Of a stretch of DNA of 33,315 nt, positions 1-9,477 are shown in pieces (positions within the stretch are counted from its first letter, which is position 1; each line of letters begins with the position of its first letter). The stretch covers positions 1,275,150-1,308,464 of the forward strand of contig NZ_KB235958.1 of the NCBI RefSeq assembly GCF_000332355.1. Reading direction: 5' to 3'. This DNA is from Baaleninema simplex PCC 7105. Lineage in GTDB: Bacteria; Cyanobacteriota; Cyanobacteriia; Cyanobacteriales; Geitlerinemataceae. A model generated the notes under the pieces. That model worked only from the letters and a program-made list of their open reading frames with translations. It was not told where the DNA came from and searched no databases. Both the position numbers and the translations under genes were made by a program.

Positions 1-266
1 AGTCCACCACCTTTAAACGACGTTTACGTTAATACGCTTCTCCTCCCAAGGGGATTCCGTTATAAAATGATGTAAGCGGTTGTAAACCACTCCCACCGAG
101 TCGTTTGCCATCTGAGTTATGTTTTTTCGCTTGGCTTTCCCCGAGTAATCCTCCCAAATAGTGTCTAAACCCCTTTTTTTGTGTCTTGGGTTTTGAAGTC
201 GGGGTCGAAACGCTTGCACCACTTCTCAAAGCAGGGTGGCATAGCGGCTGGGGTGGTCTCTCTCAT
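1..266 (-). pseudogene. IS701-like transposase N-terminus, frameshifted and truncated
   Basis: Three minus-strand frames read in succession give one recognisable DDE transposase N-terminus of the IS701 type. The first frame starts at an ATG at 264-266 and reads METTPAAMPPCFEKW-like sequence (the second residue is R) as far as FDPDFKTQ. The second frame contributes FRHYLGGLLGES. The third contributes KRKNITQMANDSVGV and RLHHFITESPWEEKRIN, then stops at 13-15. At least two frameshifts are therefore needed to join it, and nothing of the catalytic domain is present before the window edge. That it is a dead remnant follows from the frameshifts. The family name is from recall of the conserved N-terminal motifs. 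It could be one end of a longer decayed copy lying to the left of the window. Confidence 0.7.
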
Positions 267-382
267 GGGGACACTCTCCACCTTAAATCCTTGTCAGTCA
301 AGGGTTTTGCTTTTATTTTACCTTTTTTACCGTTTAAGTCCCGTTAGAGGGTTTTTTTCGCTAACGCGATCGTAGCGACCCC

Positions 383-1393
383 CTACGACTGCTTTAACAC
401 GATGCGATAGCGAGGTTTACCGTTGCGGAGATAGTCCATTGCTTCGTTCGCGCGATCGAACTCGAACACTTCCGTCATCGGTGCGATTCCGTGTTGTGCG
501 GCAAAGTCCAACATCTGGGCGATCGTCACCGGACTCCCTACCGGACTCGACGACACCGACTTCTGACCCATCAGCAGAGGAAACAACTGTAAATCGAGGG
601 GATTCGTCGCCACGCCGACTAAGTGCAATCGTCCCTTCGGTCGCAACGCCGCCACGTAAGCGTTCCAATCGAGATCGGCACTCACCGTCGAAATAATAAA
701 ATCAAAAGTGTTTTCGACGGCTTGCAGGGCGTCGGGATCTTTAGAATTGACAAAATGGGTCGCCCCGAGTTCTTTAGCTTCGGCTTCTTTGTCCGCACTC
801 GTCGAGAACGCCGTCACCTCGCATCCCCAAGCATTGAGGAATTGAATCGCCAGGTGTCCGAGGCCGCCAATTCCCACCACACCCACGCGATCGGTGGGTT
901 TGAGGTCGAACTCTACCATTGGATTGAATACGGTAATGCCACCACAGAACAGCGGCCCGGCCTTGAGGGGATCGATGCCCTCGGGAATCGGGATGACCCA
1001 ACTGTGATGGGCGCGAACGCGATCGGCAAATCCGCCGTGGCGTCCGACGATCGTGCCTTCGGCGTCGCTACAGAGATTGTGGTCGCCGGACATACACCAC
1101 TGGCAACCCATACAGGAGTTGGCAAACCAGCCCAAACCGACCCGCTGTCCGATTTGGAGATCGGTGACGCGATCGCCGATCGCCGTTACGGTTCCGACGA
1201 CTTCGTGACCGGGAACGAAGGGATATTGCGTCAACTCCCATTCGTTATCTAACATACTCAGGTCGCTGTGACAGATCCCGCAGGATTCGACAGCGAGTTC
1301 GACCTCTTCGGCCTCCAACGCACCGGGATCGTATTCAAACGGTTCGAGTTTTCCCGCCACGTCTCGGGCGGCATAAGCCTGAATCTTTGCCAT
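383..1393 (-). CDS. zinc-dependent NAD(P) alcohol dehydrogenase (CAD/YahK-like)
   Basis: This is a 336-residue medium-chain dehydrogenase/reductase expected to oxidise or reduce alcohols and aldehydes with NADP(H) in the cytoplasm. The catalytic-zinc region CGICHSD lies at about residues 38-44 and the GHE motif at about 62-64. Four structural-zinc cysteines follow in NSCMGCQWCMSGDHNLC. The nucleotide-binding glycine motif is GIGGLGHLAIQFL. The length is normal for the cinnamyl-alcohol-dehydrogenase/YahK branch, and the actual substrate cannot be read from sequence. The ATG start directly precedes the usual AKIQAYAA beginning of this family. It is the last of five same-strand genes, 75 bases after the short-chain dehydrogenase, so co-transcription is possible but not shown. 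Confidence 0.93.
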   Translation of the reverse strand: MAKIQAYAARDVAGKLEPFEYDPGALEAEEVELAVESCGICHSDLSMLDNEWELTQYPFVPGHEVVGTVTAIGDRVTDLQIGQRVGLGWFANSCMGCQWCMSGDHNLCSDAEGTIVGRHGGFADRVRAHHSWVIPIPEGIDPLKAGPLFCGGITVFNPMVEFDLKPTDRVGVVGIGGLGHLAIQFLNAWGCEVTAFSTSADKEAEAKELGATHFVNSKDPDALQAVENTFDFIISTVSADLDWNAYVAALRPKGRLHLVGVATNPLDLQLFPLLMGQKSVSSSPVGSPVTIAQMLDFAAQHGIAPMTEVFEFDRANEAMDYLRNGKPRYRIVLKQS

Positions 1394-1468
1394 GTTGCGA
1401 GTTCTACAGATATACGAACACGCTCTCGATGGTAGCGGGAATCGCGATCGCCGACCTCTATCTAACGG

Positions 1469-2257
1469 TTAATTCTCGCGAGATTTCGGTCGAAACTGCT
1501 GCTCGATCGCTCGAACCAAAACGTCGCGGGGGAACAATCGCGGTAACGTGGCGATCGCTTGGTTGACCAACCCACCGGCGATCGTACAGGCCGTATCTCG
1601 ATCGAGGGCGGCGATCGCCTCTCGAACCACTGTTTCCGGCGATACCAGTTGCGATGAGTTACCGTTGGACGGGGGCGACCCGGACACCTCGAAAAAGTTC
1701 GTATCCGTCGGACCGGGACAGATGGCGAGAATCTTGACGCCCGTTTTGTCGTTTTCGGCCCAGAGCGCTTCGCTAAAACTCAAGACGAAGGCTTTCGTCG
1801 CCGCGTACACGGCAAAATAGGGCAGAGCTTGGAAACTGGCGATCGATCCCACGTTAACGATACAGCCCGATCCCCGTTGGCGCATCGGTTGCAGAAAGCG
1901 ATGGGTCAGATCGACCAACGCCATCACGTTCAACTGAACCATCGATAGTATTTTGGCGCGATCGCTCTCGGCGAACTCTCCGTAATCGCCAAATCCGGCA
2001 TTGTTCACCAACAGGTCGATGGCCGTTCCTCGTCCTTCCGTCTCTTCGTACACCCGTTCGATGTCTTCGGGTCGCGTCAGATCGCCAGCGAGAACGGTGG
2101 CTCGAATCTCGTATCGTTCCTGGAGTTCTTCAGCAAGCTGCTGCAAGCGATCGCGCGATCTCGCCACGAGAACCACGTCTGTTCCCCGCGACGCCAGTTG
2201 TCGGGCAAATTCCGCCCCGATCCCCGACGATGCCCCCGTAATCAATGCAGTGGTCAT
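1469..2257 (-). CDS. short-chain dehydrogenase/reductase (SDR)
   Basis: This 262-residue classical SDR has the cofactor motif TGASSGIG at residues 7-14 and NNAG at about 85-88. The catalytic set is Ser138, Tyr151 and Lys155 in YAATK, with Asn110 completing the tetrad, so an active NAD(P)-dependent oxidoreductase is expected. The C-terminal region, with ICPGPTDTNFF and a basic tail near RAIEQQFRPKSREN, resembles the DltE/YqjQ-type SDRs. The substrate is unknown. It begins 31 bases downstream of the TPR gene and lies 75 bases upstream of the zinc alcohol dehydrogenase, which suggests shared transcription of two oxidoreductases. Confidence 0.93.
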   Translation of the reverse strand: MTTALITGASSGIGAEFARQLASRGTDVVLVARSRDRLQQLAEELQERYEIRATVLAGDLTRPEDIERVYEETEGRGTAIDLLVNNAGFGDYGEFAESDRAKILSMVQLNVMALVDLTHRFLQPMRQRGSGCIVNVGSIASFQALPYFAVYAATKAFVLSFSEALWAENDKTGVKILAICPGPTDTNFFEVSGSPPSNGNSSQLVSPETVVREAIAALDRDTACTIAGGLVNQAIATLPRLFPRDVLVRAIEQQFRPKSREN

Positions 2258-2288
2258 AACCAGCCCAACGCGAACGTTCCCAAATATT

Positions 2289-2714
2289 CTAAGTGTTCTC
2301 GTCCTTCCGCGCCTTAATTGCTGCCAGAGCCTGTTTCACCGCCGCCAACTCTGCCGGACGGTCTTCTTTCCCATAGCGATCGCCGGCCAACAGCAAATCT
2401 TCGACGGCGTCGTCGTCCTGTCGCAAATTGGCAAATGCCAAGCCGCGATTGTGATAAGCTTCGGCTAAGTTGGGATTCGACGCCAAACATCCCGCGAAGG
2501 TGTTGGCTGCTTTGCGATAGTCCCCCGCCCGAAATTCCTCACAACCGCGATGGAACACTGGGGCGACGTCGTCGGCCAACGGGCGGCGTTCTACGGGAGA
2601 CTCGAACAGTATCGCTTGACTGCCAGCCCCTTCGTAAGCCCACAGCATCACCGCCAACCCCACCCCGAGAACCGCCACCAGCACCGACAATCCAACCAGT
2701 TGAGACAGTTCCAT
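2289..2714 (-). CDS. membrane-anchored TPR protein
   Basis: This is a 141-residue protein with a hydrophobic N-terminal segment (about residues 5-28, LVGLSVLVAVLGVGLAVMLW) that looks like a membrane anchor. Tetratricopeptide repeats follow at about residues 55-125, with canonical AEAYHNRGLAFANL and GDYRKAANTFAGCLASNP helices. TPR domains bind other proteins, and no enzyme motif is seen. Similar short cyanobacterial proteins with one transmembrane helix and two or three TPRs are known but uncharacterised. It lies 39 bases downstream of the small membrane protein gene and 31 bases upstream of the SDR gene, in the same direction. Confidence 0.85.
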   Translation of the reverse strand: MELSQLVGLSVLVAVLGVGLAVMLWAYEGAGSQAILFESPVERRPLADDVAPVFHRGCEEFRAGDYRKAANTFAGCLASNPNLAEAYHNRGLAFANLRQDDDAVEDLLLAGDRYGKEDRPAELAAVKQALAAIKARKDENT

Positions 2715-2753
2715 GATTTCGTCCTCGCTCTGTTGTCGCGTTCCGTTCTACTT

Positions 2754-2969
2754 TCACTGTGCCATTGCTTCTGAGTTCGTGTCCCCCCCTTCGAGTAGAC
2801 TTGGGGTCGCGGCGAGAACGGAAGGGATGGGTCGATAGAGAGAGAGGTCTTGCGGGGCGGGTTGCATTTCGCCGCGAAAGTCGAGAAACTGCACGAGAAT
2901 TAGATAAGCGATCGCGAGGATCAGGGAAATGGTTCCGGTGGCGATCGCCACGAGTTTCGATCGATCCAT
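2754..2969 (-). CDS. small membrane protein, cyanobacterial hypothetical
   Basis: This 71-residue reading frame begins with MDRSKLVAIATGTIS and has one strong hydrophobic helix (about residues 6-28), then FLDFRGEMQPAP and a polar tail. The ATG at 2967-2969 is inside a much longer open frame that overlaps the YihY gene. Only this last part looks like protein: a charged N-terminus, one membrane helix and a soluble tail. It sits between the YihY gene (83 bases upstream) and the TPR gene (39 bases downstream) on the same strand. I recall similar small proteins next to YihY genes in other cyanobacteria but know of no function. Confidence 0.72.
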   Translation of the reverse strand: MDRSKLVAIATGTISLILAIAYLILVQFLDFRGEMQPAPQDLSLYRPIPSVLAATPSLLEGGDTNSEAMAQ

Positions 2970-3052
2970 AGTAATAGCAATTGGAGAATACGGATCGATC
3001 GTAGATCGTCGGGAGTCTTTTGGATCGCAAACCCCGATCGGTGATCGACGCG

Positions 3053-3997
3053 TTAGACCGAGCGATCTTCCTCTTCCACCCCGATATTTTTTGCCAATCG
3101 TTTCATACGTCGCGTTTCCGCTTGTCGTCGCATGGCGTGTCCTACCGAAACGTTCAGTTGCGCCCCCACCAGCAACGCCAGAGAACTCAGCTTCAGCCAC
3201 AACAGCATGACGATCGCCGTTCCCACCGCCCCGTAATACACGTTGTATCGCCCGAAATGGGAGACGTACAGCCGAAACAAACTCGAAATTCCCGCCCACA
3301 ATAACGTGGCGATCGCCGCCCCCGGAAACACGGGAATTCCCGGCTTCCAGCGACTCGGTCCGAAACGATACACGAATGCAAAGGCGATCGCCACCAACAC
3401 CAACGCCAACGGCCAGCTCAACCGATGCCACGCCGCCAACACGTTCGACTCGTATTCTCCCATGTAGCCGACGACAAACTGCACGATAAAATCGCTGATA
3501 ATCGCCAGAAACGACGCCACCGCCAACAAGACGATCGATCCCAAGGTCAGCGTCAGCGAAATTAATTTGGCTTTCCAAAACGGACGCGTGCGTTTGTGGG
3601 AAATCCGGTGAATGCGATCGAGGGCGTTCATCGTCGAACTGACCGCCGAAGACGCGATCCACAACGCCGCGATAAAACTCAACGACAACACCCCACCCCC
3701 TTTCGAGACTTGTAGCTGATCGACAAAGCGATCGATCAGAGTCTGTACGTCTTGGGGCGGAAGACTTTTCAAATTGTCCGCAATTAAATCGAAGGCAGCC
3801 CGTTCGGGAAAGACTCGCCCTAACACAGACAGGGCGGCGATGATTGCCGGAAACATCGCCAACATCGAATCGAAAGCAATTTCTGACGACAAGCCGAACA
3901 ACCGCAACCGACCCATCTCGGCCGCCACGTGACGCAATACGTAGGGTCTCAGATGCCAAAAGAAACTTAGAAAGCGAGGTAAGAGGGGAAAACGCAT
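3053..3997 (-). CDS. YihY/BrkB family inner-membrane protein
   Basis: This 314-residue integral membrane protein has about six hydrophobic segments. Family features include EIAFDSMLAMFPAIIAAL near residue 38, the region SLSFIAALWIASSAVSSTMNALDRI, and a final YGAVGTAIVMLLWLKLSSLALLVGAQLN. These mark the YihY/UPF0761 family, once mis-assigned as ribonuclease BN and now listed as virulence factor BrkB-like; its molecular role is unsettled. The C-terminus is basic and cytoplasmic-looking. It is the first gene of the five-gene minus-strand run, so the promoter should lie just above 3997 in the stretch shared with a dispersed repeat. Confidence 0.92.
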   Translation of the reverse strand: MRFPLLPRFLSFFWHLRPYVLRHVAAEMGRLRLFGLSSEIAFDSMLAMFPAIIAALSVLGRVFPERAAFDLIADNLKSLPPQDVQTLIDRFVDQLQVSKGGGVLSLSFIAALWIASSAVSSTMNALDRIHRISHKRTRPFWKAKLISLTLTLGSIVLLAVASFLAIISDFIVQFVVGYMGEYESNVLAAWHRLSWPLALVLVAIAFAFVYRFGPSRWKPGIPVFPGAAIATLLWAGISSLFRLYVSHFGRYNVYYGAVGTAIVMLLWLKLSSLALLVGAQLNVSVGHAMRRQAETRRMKRLAKNIGVEEEDRSV

Positions 3998-4127
3998 AGC
4001 GATCGCACGTCGCTCGAGTCAGAAGAACTTAGTTCTAGAATAGGGGTTTCTCCCTAGAGTTTCGACTCGAAGGCAGAAAACGGTAACGGGATCGCGGCGA
4101 TCGCAGGGGATACCGAAACGTCTGAGG

Positions 4128-4236
4128 TGGGTCGAGTTGAGTCTCAAACTGCATCCTCATCTCAAATCCTTGCAAAAACCGCTCTGTGTCCTCTGTGCCT
4201 CTGTGGTGAAGACGTTTTGAAACCCGACTCAACAAG
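4128..4236. repeat. dispersed repeat with inverted ends in the 3998-4275 gap
   Basis: The 278-base gap between the YihY and amidase genes holds no convincing gene. It contains the block CTCTGTGCCTCTGTGGTGAA (within 4181-4210), a sequence I recall as widely dispersed in bacterial genomes and often mistranslated as HHRGTEDTE. The block is framed by inverted arms, GTTGAGTC at 4136-4143 and GACTCAAC at 4226-4233, with further partial matching beside them. This suggests a small mobile or palindromic element, but no second copy exists in the window to define its ends. Confidence 0.45.
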
Positions 4237-4275
4237 CCTACATACCACAAAGTCACAAAAATGTCAACCTAAATT

Positions 4276-6057
4276 TTAGCGCCGTTCGCGCAGCCACGCC
4301 TCGATTCCGTCCGCCAAAGAGACCGCTAACGCTTGCTGTGCTTGCGGATCGACGATCCACTCGAACTCCTCGGGATTGATAACAAAGCCCAACTCTAACA
4401 ACACGGACGGCGCGACCGTCGGACGAGTCAGGGCAAAATTCGCCCAAAACACCCCGTATTCCGGTCGGTCTAGATCGTCGATTAAATGGCGGTACAAAAA
4501 ACTCGCCAAATCGCGAGCTTGCGGGTGATACCAAAACGTCCCGATTCCGGCCGTGTTCTCGGCGTCGCCGTTGTCGGGGAGGGCGTTGTAATGCAAACTC
4601 AGCGCGAGAGTCGGTTCGACTTTCTCGATAATCGCGACGCGATCGTGCGGCCACAGATCGACATCCCCTTCCCGCGTCAGCACCACCGTCGCCCCTCGGC
4701 GTTCGAGTTCGTCCCGCAACAACAATCCGACCTCGAGCGTCACCTCCTTTTCCGGGGTTCCCGTCGGCCCTCGCGCGCCCAAATCTTCCGGGCCGCCGTG
4801 TCCGGGGTCGAGTAAAATCGTCGTTCCCGCCAACGGCTGCGTCGGCGACATTTCAGGAGGATGGCGCAGCGAGAGAACCAGCGTCGTGTCGTCGTAGCGA
4901 AGTTTGTACCCCCACTGCTGCGAAGACCGAAACTGAAACTGATATCGCGCTTGCGTGGGGGTCGTTTGCTGCCAGGTCATCCCTTCGACCCAGGGGTCGG
5001 CGTCGAAGGCAATAAAATCGGTTTGAGCGATGGTGTTGTAGAGAGCGAGGGTGAGGCGATCGCCCTCCTGTTCGACGCTGACGGGAACGGGAGTTTCGAG
5101 AGGAAACCGTACCTCCGTCCAGCGATCGCCGTGACGGGCGCTGACACTACGAACGATCGACTGGGGCGGAACGCCGCTGCGAAAAGTTCGCGCCTCCTCC
5201 GACCGTATCCAAGCCCCGTAATCGAGGCGCAGCCAGTCCCCTTCCTTTCCCGTCACCCTGGCTCTCGTCCCTTTAGGTAAAGGCGTCAGGCGGGAGTGGG
5301 CGGTACTCGGTCCCGTGCGGGCGATCGCCTCCTCCGCAACGACTTCCGCCGCTAAAACAGCATCTCGCGGCAAAATCTCGATCGCACCTCCGGCCGGTTG
5401 CGTCGCCGTTTCGCCACCCACCTGCAACTCGAACACCGGCCGTCCCCAACTTCCCGGCGTCTCGAACTGAGTGCAACCGCGATAGGTGGCCGCCGAGGGC
5501 GACACGGGCAGAGGTTGGTTTCGTCCCACGAGGACGGCAAAGTTCTCGGGAAGGGGACGCGAGGCGGTATCCGGTAACAAAGCGACCGTGCGATCGCCGA
5601 CGCGAACGCGGGCTGACGTGTCGTCTCCCGTCGGGGCGATGGCGCTGAAACAGACCAGTTCTCCCGGCATTCGAGCAATATCGTGAGAGGGTTGGAGCGA
5701 TCCCGCTGCAAACCCCACCCCTTGAGGTAAATTCGGCGTGGGAGACCGACGCACCACCGTCAGAGACACCGCCCGATCGCCGTAACGAACCTCAAAGCGA
5801 TTTTCCCCCACGGTCAGCGGAAAACTCGGGGCGAAATGTCCTGCCGCCGAGCGATCGACGGGCGTTCCGTTCACCGTCACCGCGCCAGTGGGGTCGGCCG
5901 TCCCGATAATAAAAATGCGATCGCTGGTCGTGTCGTGAGTCTCGGGAGGATAAGCGATAAATAACGAAGAATTGGCCATCACCGACCCCCCGATCGCTAC
6001 GGGAATCGCTGCCGCCGCGATCGCGGGAACTATCGAACGAATCAAAACGCGTTTCAT
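4276..6057 (-). CDS. N-acetylmuramoyl-L-alanine amidase (Amidase_3), exported
   Basis: This is a zinc amidase of 593 residues expected to cut the amide bond between MurNAc and the peptide stem in the periplasm. A signal-peptide-like start, MKRVLIRSIVPAIAAAAIPV, supports the ATG at 6057; an upstream in-frame start at 6114 would overlap the kinase gene and add an unlikely leader. An Ig-like or adhesive N-terminal region follows, then an SH3-like segment (about residues 235-290) and a beta-rich AMIN-like region. The C-terminal Amidase_3 domain has the expected zinc and catalytic residues: His420 in LDPGHGG, Glu438 in EKEVTLE, His489 in SLHYNA and Glu555 in LLELGF. It starts 46 bases after the hybrid kinase stop, so the two are probably one operon. 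Confidence 0.93.
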   Translation of the reverse strand: MKRVLIRSIVPAIAAAAIPVAIGGSVMANSSLFIAYPPETHDTTSDRIFIIGTADPTGAVTVNGTPVDRSAAGHFAPSFPLTVGENRFEVRYGDRAVSLTVVRRSPTPNLPQGVGFAAGSLQPSHDIARMPGELVCFSAIAPTGDDTSARVRVGDRTVALLPDTASRPLPENFAVLVGRNQPLPVSPSAATYRGCTQFETPGSWGRPVFELQVGGETATQPAGGAIEILPRDAVLAAEVVAEEAIARTGPSTAHSRLTPLPKGTRARVTGKEGDWLRLDYGAWIRSEEARTFRSGVPPQSIVRSVSARHGDRWTEVRFPLETPVPVSVEQEGDRLTLALYNTIAQTDFIAFDADPWVEGMTWQQTTPTQARYQFQFRSSQQWGYKLRYDDTTLVLSLRHPPEMSPTQPLAGTTILLDPGHGGPEDLGARGPTGTPEKEVTLEVGLLLRDELERRGATVVLTREGDVDLWPHDRVAIIEKVEPTLALSLHYNALPDNGDAENTAGIGTFWYHPQARDLASFLYRHLIDDLDRPEYGVFWANFALTRPTVAPSVLLELGFVINPEEFEWIVDPQAQQALAVSLADGIEAWLRERR

Positions 6058-6103
6058 ACTTCGAGACCGGATCGACGGCGAACGGAAATCGATCGCTCGG
6101 CCG

Positions 6104-9076
6104 TCACTTTTCACGTTTAACAGACAGTCGAACGCGATCGAGAATCCGTTCCAACTGCTCTACCAATTCTGCCATGCCGTGGTCGATGCTGTCTTTGGCT
6201 TGGCGTTCGAGCTTGCGCGCCAAATCCGGCATCGTTAAGATCGCGGCGTTGCTGCTGGCCCCTTTTAACTTGTGGGCTAACTGCGACAGCCTCGGCCAGT
6301 CGCGAGTCGAGAGGGCATCGCGGATTTCCCCCACACAAACGAGCGCGTCCTCGGTAAAGGTTTCCAGCAACTCCTGTTGGAACTCGCGATCGCCCCCCGT
6401 AATTTCCTCCAACCGCACCACATCCACCGTCGGCGGTATTTCTTCAACGGTCGTCGTTCGGGTCTCCTGCCCGCGATCTAAACTTGCCGCCGTTCCGTTA
6501 CCGTTGTGTCGGTCTCCTGTCGTCTCGAGTGCCAGATGGCGACGAGACGGATTCACCCAGCGTTCGATCGTAGCTTCTAACACGGTCCGCTGCACGGGTT
6601 TGGTCACGTAATCGTCCATTCCCACCGCCAAACACTTCTCGCGATCGCCCTCGAGGGCGTGAGCCGTCATGGCCACGATGACAGTATGGCGATCGGTTCC
6701 TGCTTCCCGTTGCCGTAACTGACGAGTGGCTTCGTAGCCGTCGAGAACCGGCATCTGACAGTCCATCAGCACCAAATCGAACAGTTCTTCCGCCAAGCGA
6801 TCGAGGGCTGCCCGACCGTTACCCACACAGGTCACGTTCGTATACTCGAGTTGTTTGAGTTGATTGCGGACGACCTTCTGATTGACCGGCGTGTCGTCGG
6901 CCACCAAAATCTTTACAGTGGAGCGATCGGACAAATCGACGGGGACGTTGCGGCCGTTTTGCGAGACCGGGGGATCTGCCACCACCGTTATCGGTTCGGC
7001 CGCCACCTCCAACCGAGTCGTAAACCAGAACCGCGAACCTCGCCCTACCTCGCTCTCGAGTCCGATCTCGCCGCCCATCAAACTCGACAACCGCCGACAG
7101 ATAGCCAGTCCTAACCCCGTTCCCCCGTACTTGCGCGTCGTCGATGCGTCCACCTGAGAAAACGACTGAAACAACTTGTGTTGGTCTTCAGGAGCGATAC
7201 CGATCCCCGTGTCCTGCACGGTAACACGTAAGGTGGCCTCGGCATCTTGTCGGTGCGGACAGGAAACAAACACGTCGATACGACCGCGATCGGTAAACTT
7301 AATGGCGTTGCCGATCAGATTGATAATCACCTGTCGCAGCCGCGTCGGATCGCCTTTGAGCCAAGGGGGAACTTCCGGGCCGATATGATACTCGAGGGCT
7401 AGTCCCTTGGCGTTGGCCGTCGGCCACAACAGTCGGCGTACGTCTTTCAGCGTCGCGTTCAACTCGAAGTCGATCGACTCAAGGCGCATTTGACCGGCTT
7501 CTAACTTAGAAAAATCGAGAATGTCGTTGACGATGAGAACCAGATTCTCGCTACTGGTGCGAATCGTTTGGAGAAAATCCCGCTGCTCGTCGTCGAGACG
7601 GGTCGTCAGCAACAGATCGGTCATGCCGATGACGCCGTTCATGGGGGTACGAAGTTCGTGGCTCATGTTAGCCAGGAACTGACTTTTCGCGACCGTGGCA
7701 GCTTTCGCCGCTTCCAACGCAGTTTTGAGTTCTACCGTACGTCGGTCGACCTGCTGTTCGAGAGTGCGCGAGTAGCTTCGGAGTTTGGTGTTCGCTTGTT
7801 TGAGTTGCCAGAGATAGTGCCAGTTTACGACCGTGACGGAAGACCCCGTCAGGGCTAAGAACGGGGCGACAATGGGCAGCACCCACCCCTCGAGAAAGGA
7901 GAGGTAGACGATCGCGCAGATTACCGCACTGCCGAGTCCGACTGACACCAGGGCAGCCAGCAAGCCCAAACTAACCCCCCGCGATCGCGCCCATTGCAAA
8001 CACTGCCAGGTCACGACTGCTCCCACGAAAGACCACACCACAGTCCAACTCTGTTCGAGGGATTTGGGCCACAACCGCAACAGTTCCCGTCCTTCGAGGG
8101 CTGCGCTCAACATCTGACTGACGATGTTCGCGTGGACGACGACCCCTGGCATTTGCGGCGGGTCTTGTTGCAGGTTGCTACTGTAGGGAGTGTAGAAAAA
8201 ATCGTTGAGACTGGGGGCGACCGGGCCGATCAACACCACGCGATCGCGAAATAGGTCGGGATCGACCGTCCCGTCGAGAACCGCCGTCATGGACACAGTA
8301 ATAAAGTCTTCGCTGCGATAGTTGAGGAGGATTTGATAGCCGCCGATTTCCCCTGGAAAATAGTTCCCTTCGCGTCCGGTCAGGGGAACGAACAGCGCTC
8401 GTCCCAAGCGCAGATGCATCTTTTTCGGGTCGTTCCCGGCCGGCTCGAGGGTCACTTCCCGTTGCTCGAGGTAATGCAAGGCGAGAACGGGCGCCAAGCC
8501 GAGTTGAGATTCACCGTTGGGATTTTCAGCCGAGAGGATAGCGCGGCGAATTTTACCGTCGGCGTCGGGCATGACGTCGGAGATGCCCACCCGTCCGGCG
8601 TTAGCGAGAACCGGCGGTGGGGCGACTGTATTGCTGAGAAGTTTTTCGACCCCGAACAAGTTGGGGGTCGATCGCGCCACCTCTTCAAACAGCTCGTGTC
8701 CCGGTTCGACGGGGAGGTCGCGGTACAAGTCCAAACCGATGGCGTCGGGATTCCCGGCACGAATACGTTGCAGCAACGTGGCCAGGAGCGCGTCGGGCAT
8801 CGGCCACTGTCCTACGGCCACGATATCGGGTTCGTCGATCGCCACGATAACGATCCGCTCGTCGACGGGTTCGCTCGGCCGCAGGCGAAACAGTTGGTCG
8901 CGTACCGTCCATTCCCACAGGCGAAACCACCCACTGGCCTGGCCGGTCACCACCAGCCCCGCCACAATGGGGGCGGTGACCAGGACGAACCGCCACTGCC
9001 AAGCTTTTGATAGATATCGCCAAGATCGGGTTAACGGTCGCTCAGCCCGAACTGGCGTGTTTTTGCCCTCTCGCAT
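6104..9076 (-). CDS. CHASE2 hybrid histidine kinase with REC and HPt domains
   Basis: This 990-residue sensor reads, in order: an N-terminal membrane helix; an extracytoplasmic CHASE2 domain (about 50-330, with [20 protein letters not shown]); two or three membrane helices (about 340-425); a coiled linker; HisKA with the phospho-accepting His473 in [11 protein letters not shown]; an ATPase domain with N, G1 (DTGIGI) and G2 (GGTGLGLAI) boxes; a receiver with Asp772 in [14 protein letters not shown]; and an HPt domain with His935 in [13 protein letters not shown]. All phosphorelay residues are present but no DNA-binding output, so a separate response regulator is needed. I chose the ATG at 9076: a GAGAGG-like site lies about 10-15 bases upstream. 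The longer frame to 9286 would translate a repeat hairpin. Confidence 0.93.
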   Translation of the reverse strand: MREGKNTPVRAERPLTRSWRYLSKAWQWRFVLVTAPIVAGLVVTGQASGWFRLWEWTVRDQLFRLRPSEPVDERIVIVAIDEPDIVAVGQWPMPDALLATLLQRIRAGNPDAIGLDLYRDLPVEPGHELFEEVARSTPNLFGVEKLLSNTVAPPPVLANAGRVGISDVMPDADGKIRRAILSAENPNGESQLGLAPVLALHYLEQREVTLEPAGNDPKKMHLRLGRALFVPLTGREGNYFPGEIGGYQILLNYRSEDFITVSMTAVLDGTVDPDLFRDRVVLIGPVAPSLNDFFYTPYSSNLQQDPPQMPGVVVHANIVSQMLSAALEGRELLRLWPKSLEQSWTVVWSFVGAVVTWQCLQWARSRGVSLGLLAALVSVGLGSAVICAIVYLSFLEGWVLPIVAPFLALTGSSVTVVNWHYLWQLKQANTKLRSYSRTLEQQVDRRTVELKTALEAAKAATVAKSQFLANMSHELRTPMNGVIGMTDLLLTTRLDDEQRDFLQTIRTSSENLVLIVNDILDFSKLEAGQMRLESIDFELNATLKDVRRLLWPTANAKGLALEYHIGPEVPPWLKGDPTRLRQVIINLIGNAIKFTDRGRIDVFVSCPHRQDAEATLRVTVQDTGIGIAPEDQHKLFQSFSQVDASTTRKYGGTGLGLAICRRLSSLMGGEIGLESEVGRGSRFWFTTRLEVAAEPITVVADPPVSQNGRNVPVDLSDRSTVKILVADDTPVNQKVVRNQLKQLEYTNVTCVGNGRAALDRLAEELFDLVLMDCQMPVLDGYEATRQLRQREAGTDRHTVIVAMTAHALEGDREKCLAVGMDDYVTKPVQRTVLEATIERWVNPSRRHLALETTGDRHNGNGTAASLDRGQETRTTTVEEIPPTVDVVRLEEITGGDREFQQELLETFTEDALVCVGEIRDALSTRDWPRLSQLAHKLKGASSNAAILTMPDLARKLERQAKDSIDHGMAELVEQLERILDRVRLSVKREK

Positions 9077-9155
9077 ACGTTCGTTGCGAACCTCTCCCTC
9101 GTATCTGACCCCGCAGTAGGATACGCGCTTATCGCACGACGAGCTTCGACGTTTG

Positions 9156-9184
9156 CCCCCAGCGTTCGCTGGAGGGGGTTTTTT
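9156..9184 (+). repeat. GC-rich hairpin followed by six T
   Basis: CCAGCG-TT-CGCTGG forms a perfect inner stem, extended by C and G runs with one bulged A, followed on the plus strand by TTTTTT at 9179-9184. It has the form of an intrinsic terminator read on the plus strand, but no plus-strand gene ends here. It lies upstream of the histidine kinase, inside a 417-base gap (9077-9493) with no other gene. In reverse it reads as PPPANAGG, which I recall as a frequent spurious translation in cyanobacteria, so a dispersed palindromic repeat is the likelier explanation. Confidence 0.45.
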
Positions 9185-9477
9185 CCCACAGCAGCTATAG
9201 CTCGGGGAGTCTGAAACCTGACGGCTCGAGTTCGACGGCGTGGCGAACCCCTGGTGCGATCGCTGCTGTCGGTGCGAGCGAGTCAAAATTCTCTGAGTGC
9301 AGTTTTGACTGTCGTTGTACCGATTTTATTTCAAACGGGGCTGAGATGCGTCAGGGTAGGTGTAAATGGGAGGCGATCGAACGCGATGTATCGGGTGAGG
9401 GTTTCGGACGGACAAAGCGCCTTCGGCGGGCGACGGCGACCTAAACGTGCGATCGCCTGTGGGAAACGTCCGTGCCG

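Noticed and set aside
2754-3959. 401-codon open frame on the minus strand over the YihY gene
   Set aside because: Only its last 71 codons look like protein. The rest is an out-of-frame reading of the YihY gene, rich in Arg and Gly with no domain.
4035-4256. 73-codon minus-strand frame containing HHRGTEDTER
   Set aside because: This is the usual spurious translation of a dispersed repeat, not a gene.
9077-9286. N-terminal extension of the hybrid kinase by 70 codons
   Set aside because: It would translate a GC-rich hairpin repeat (PPPANAGG), has no family similarity, and a better start with a ribosome site exists at 9076.
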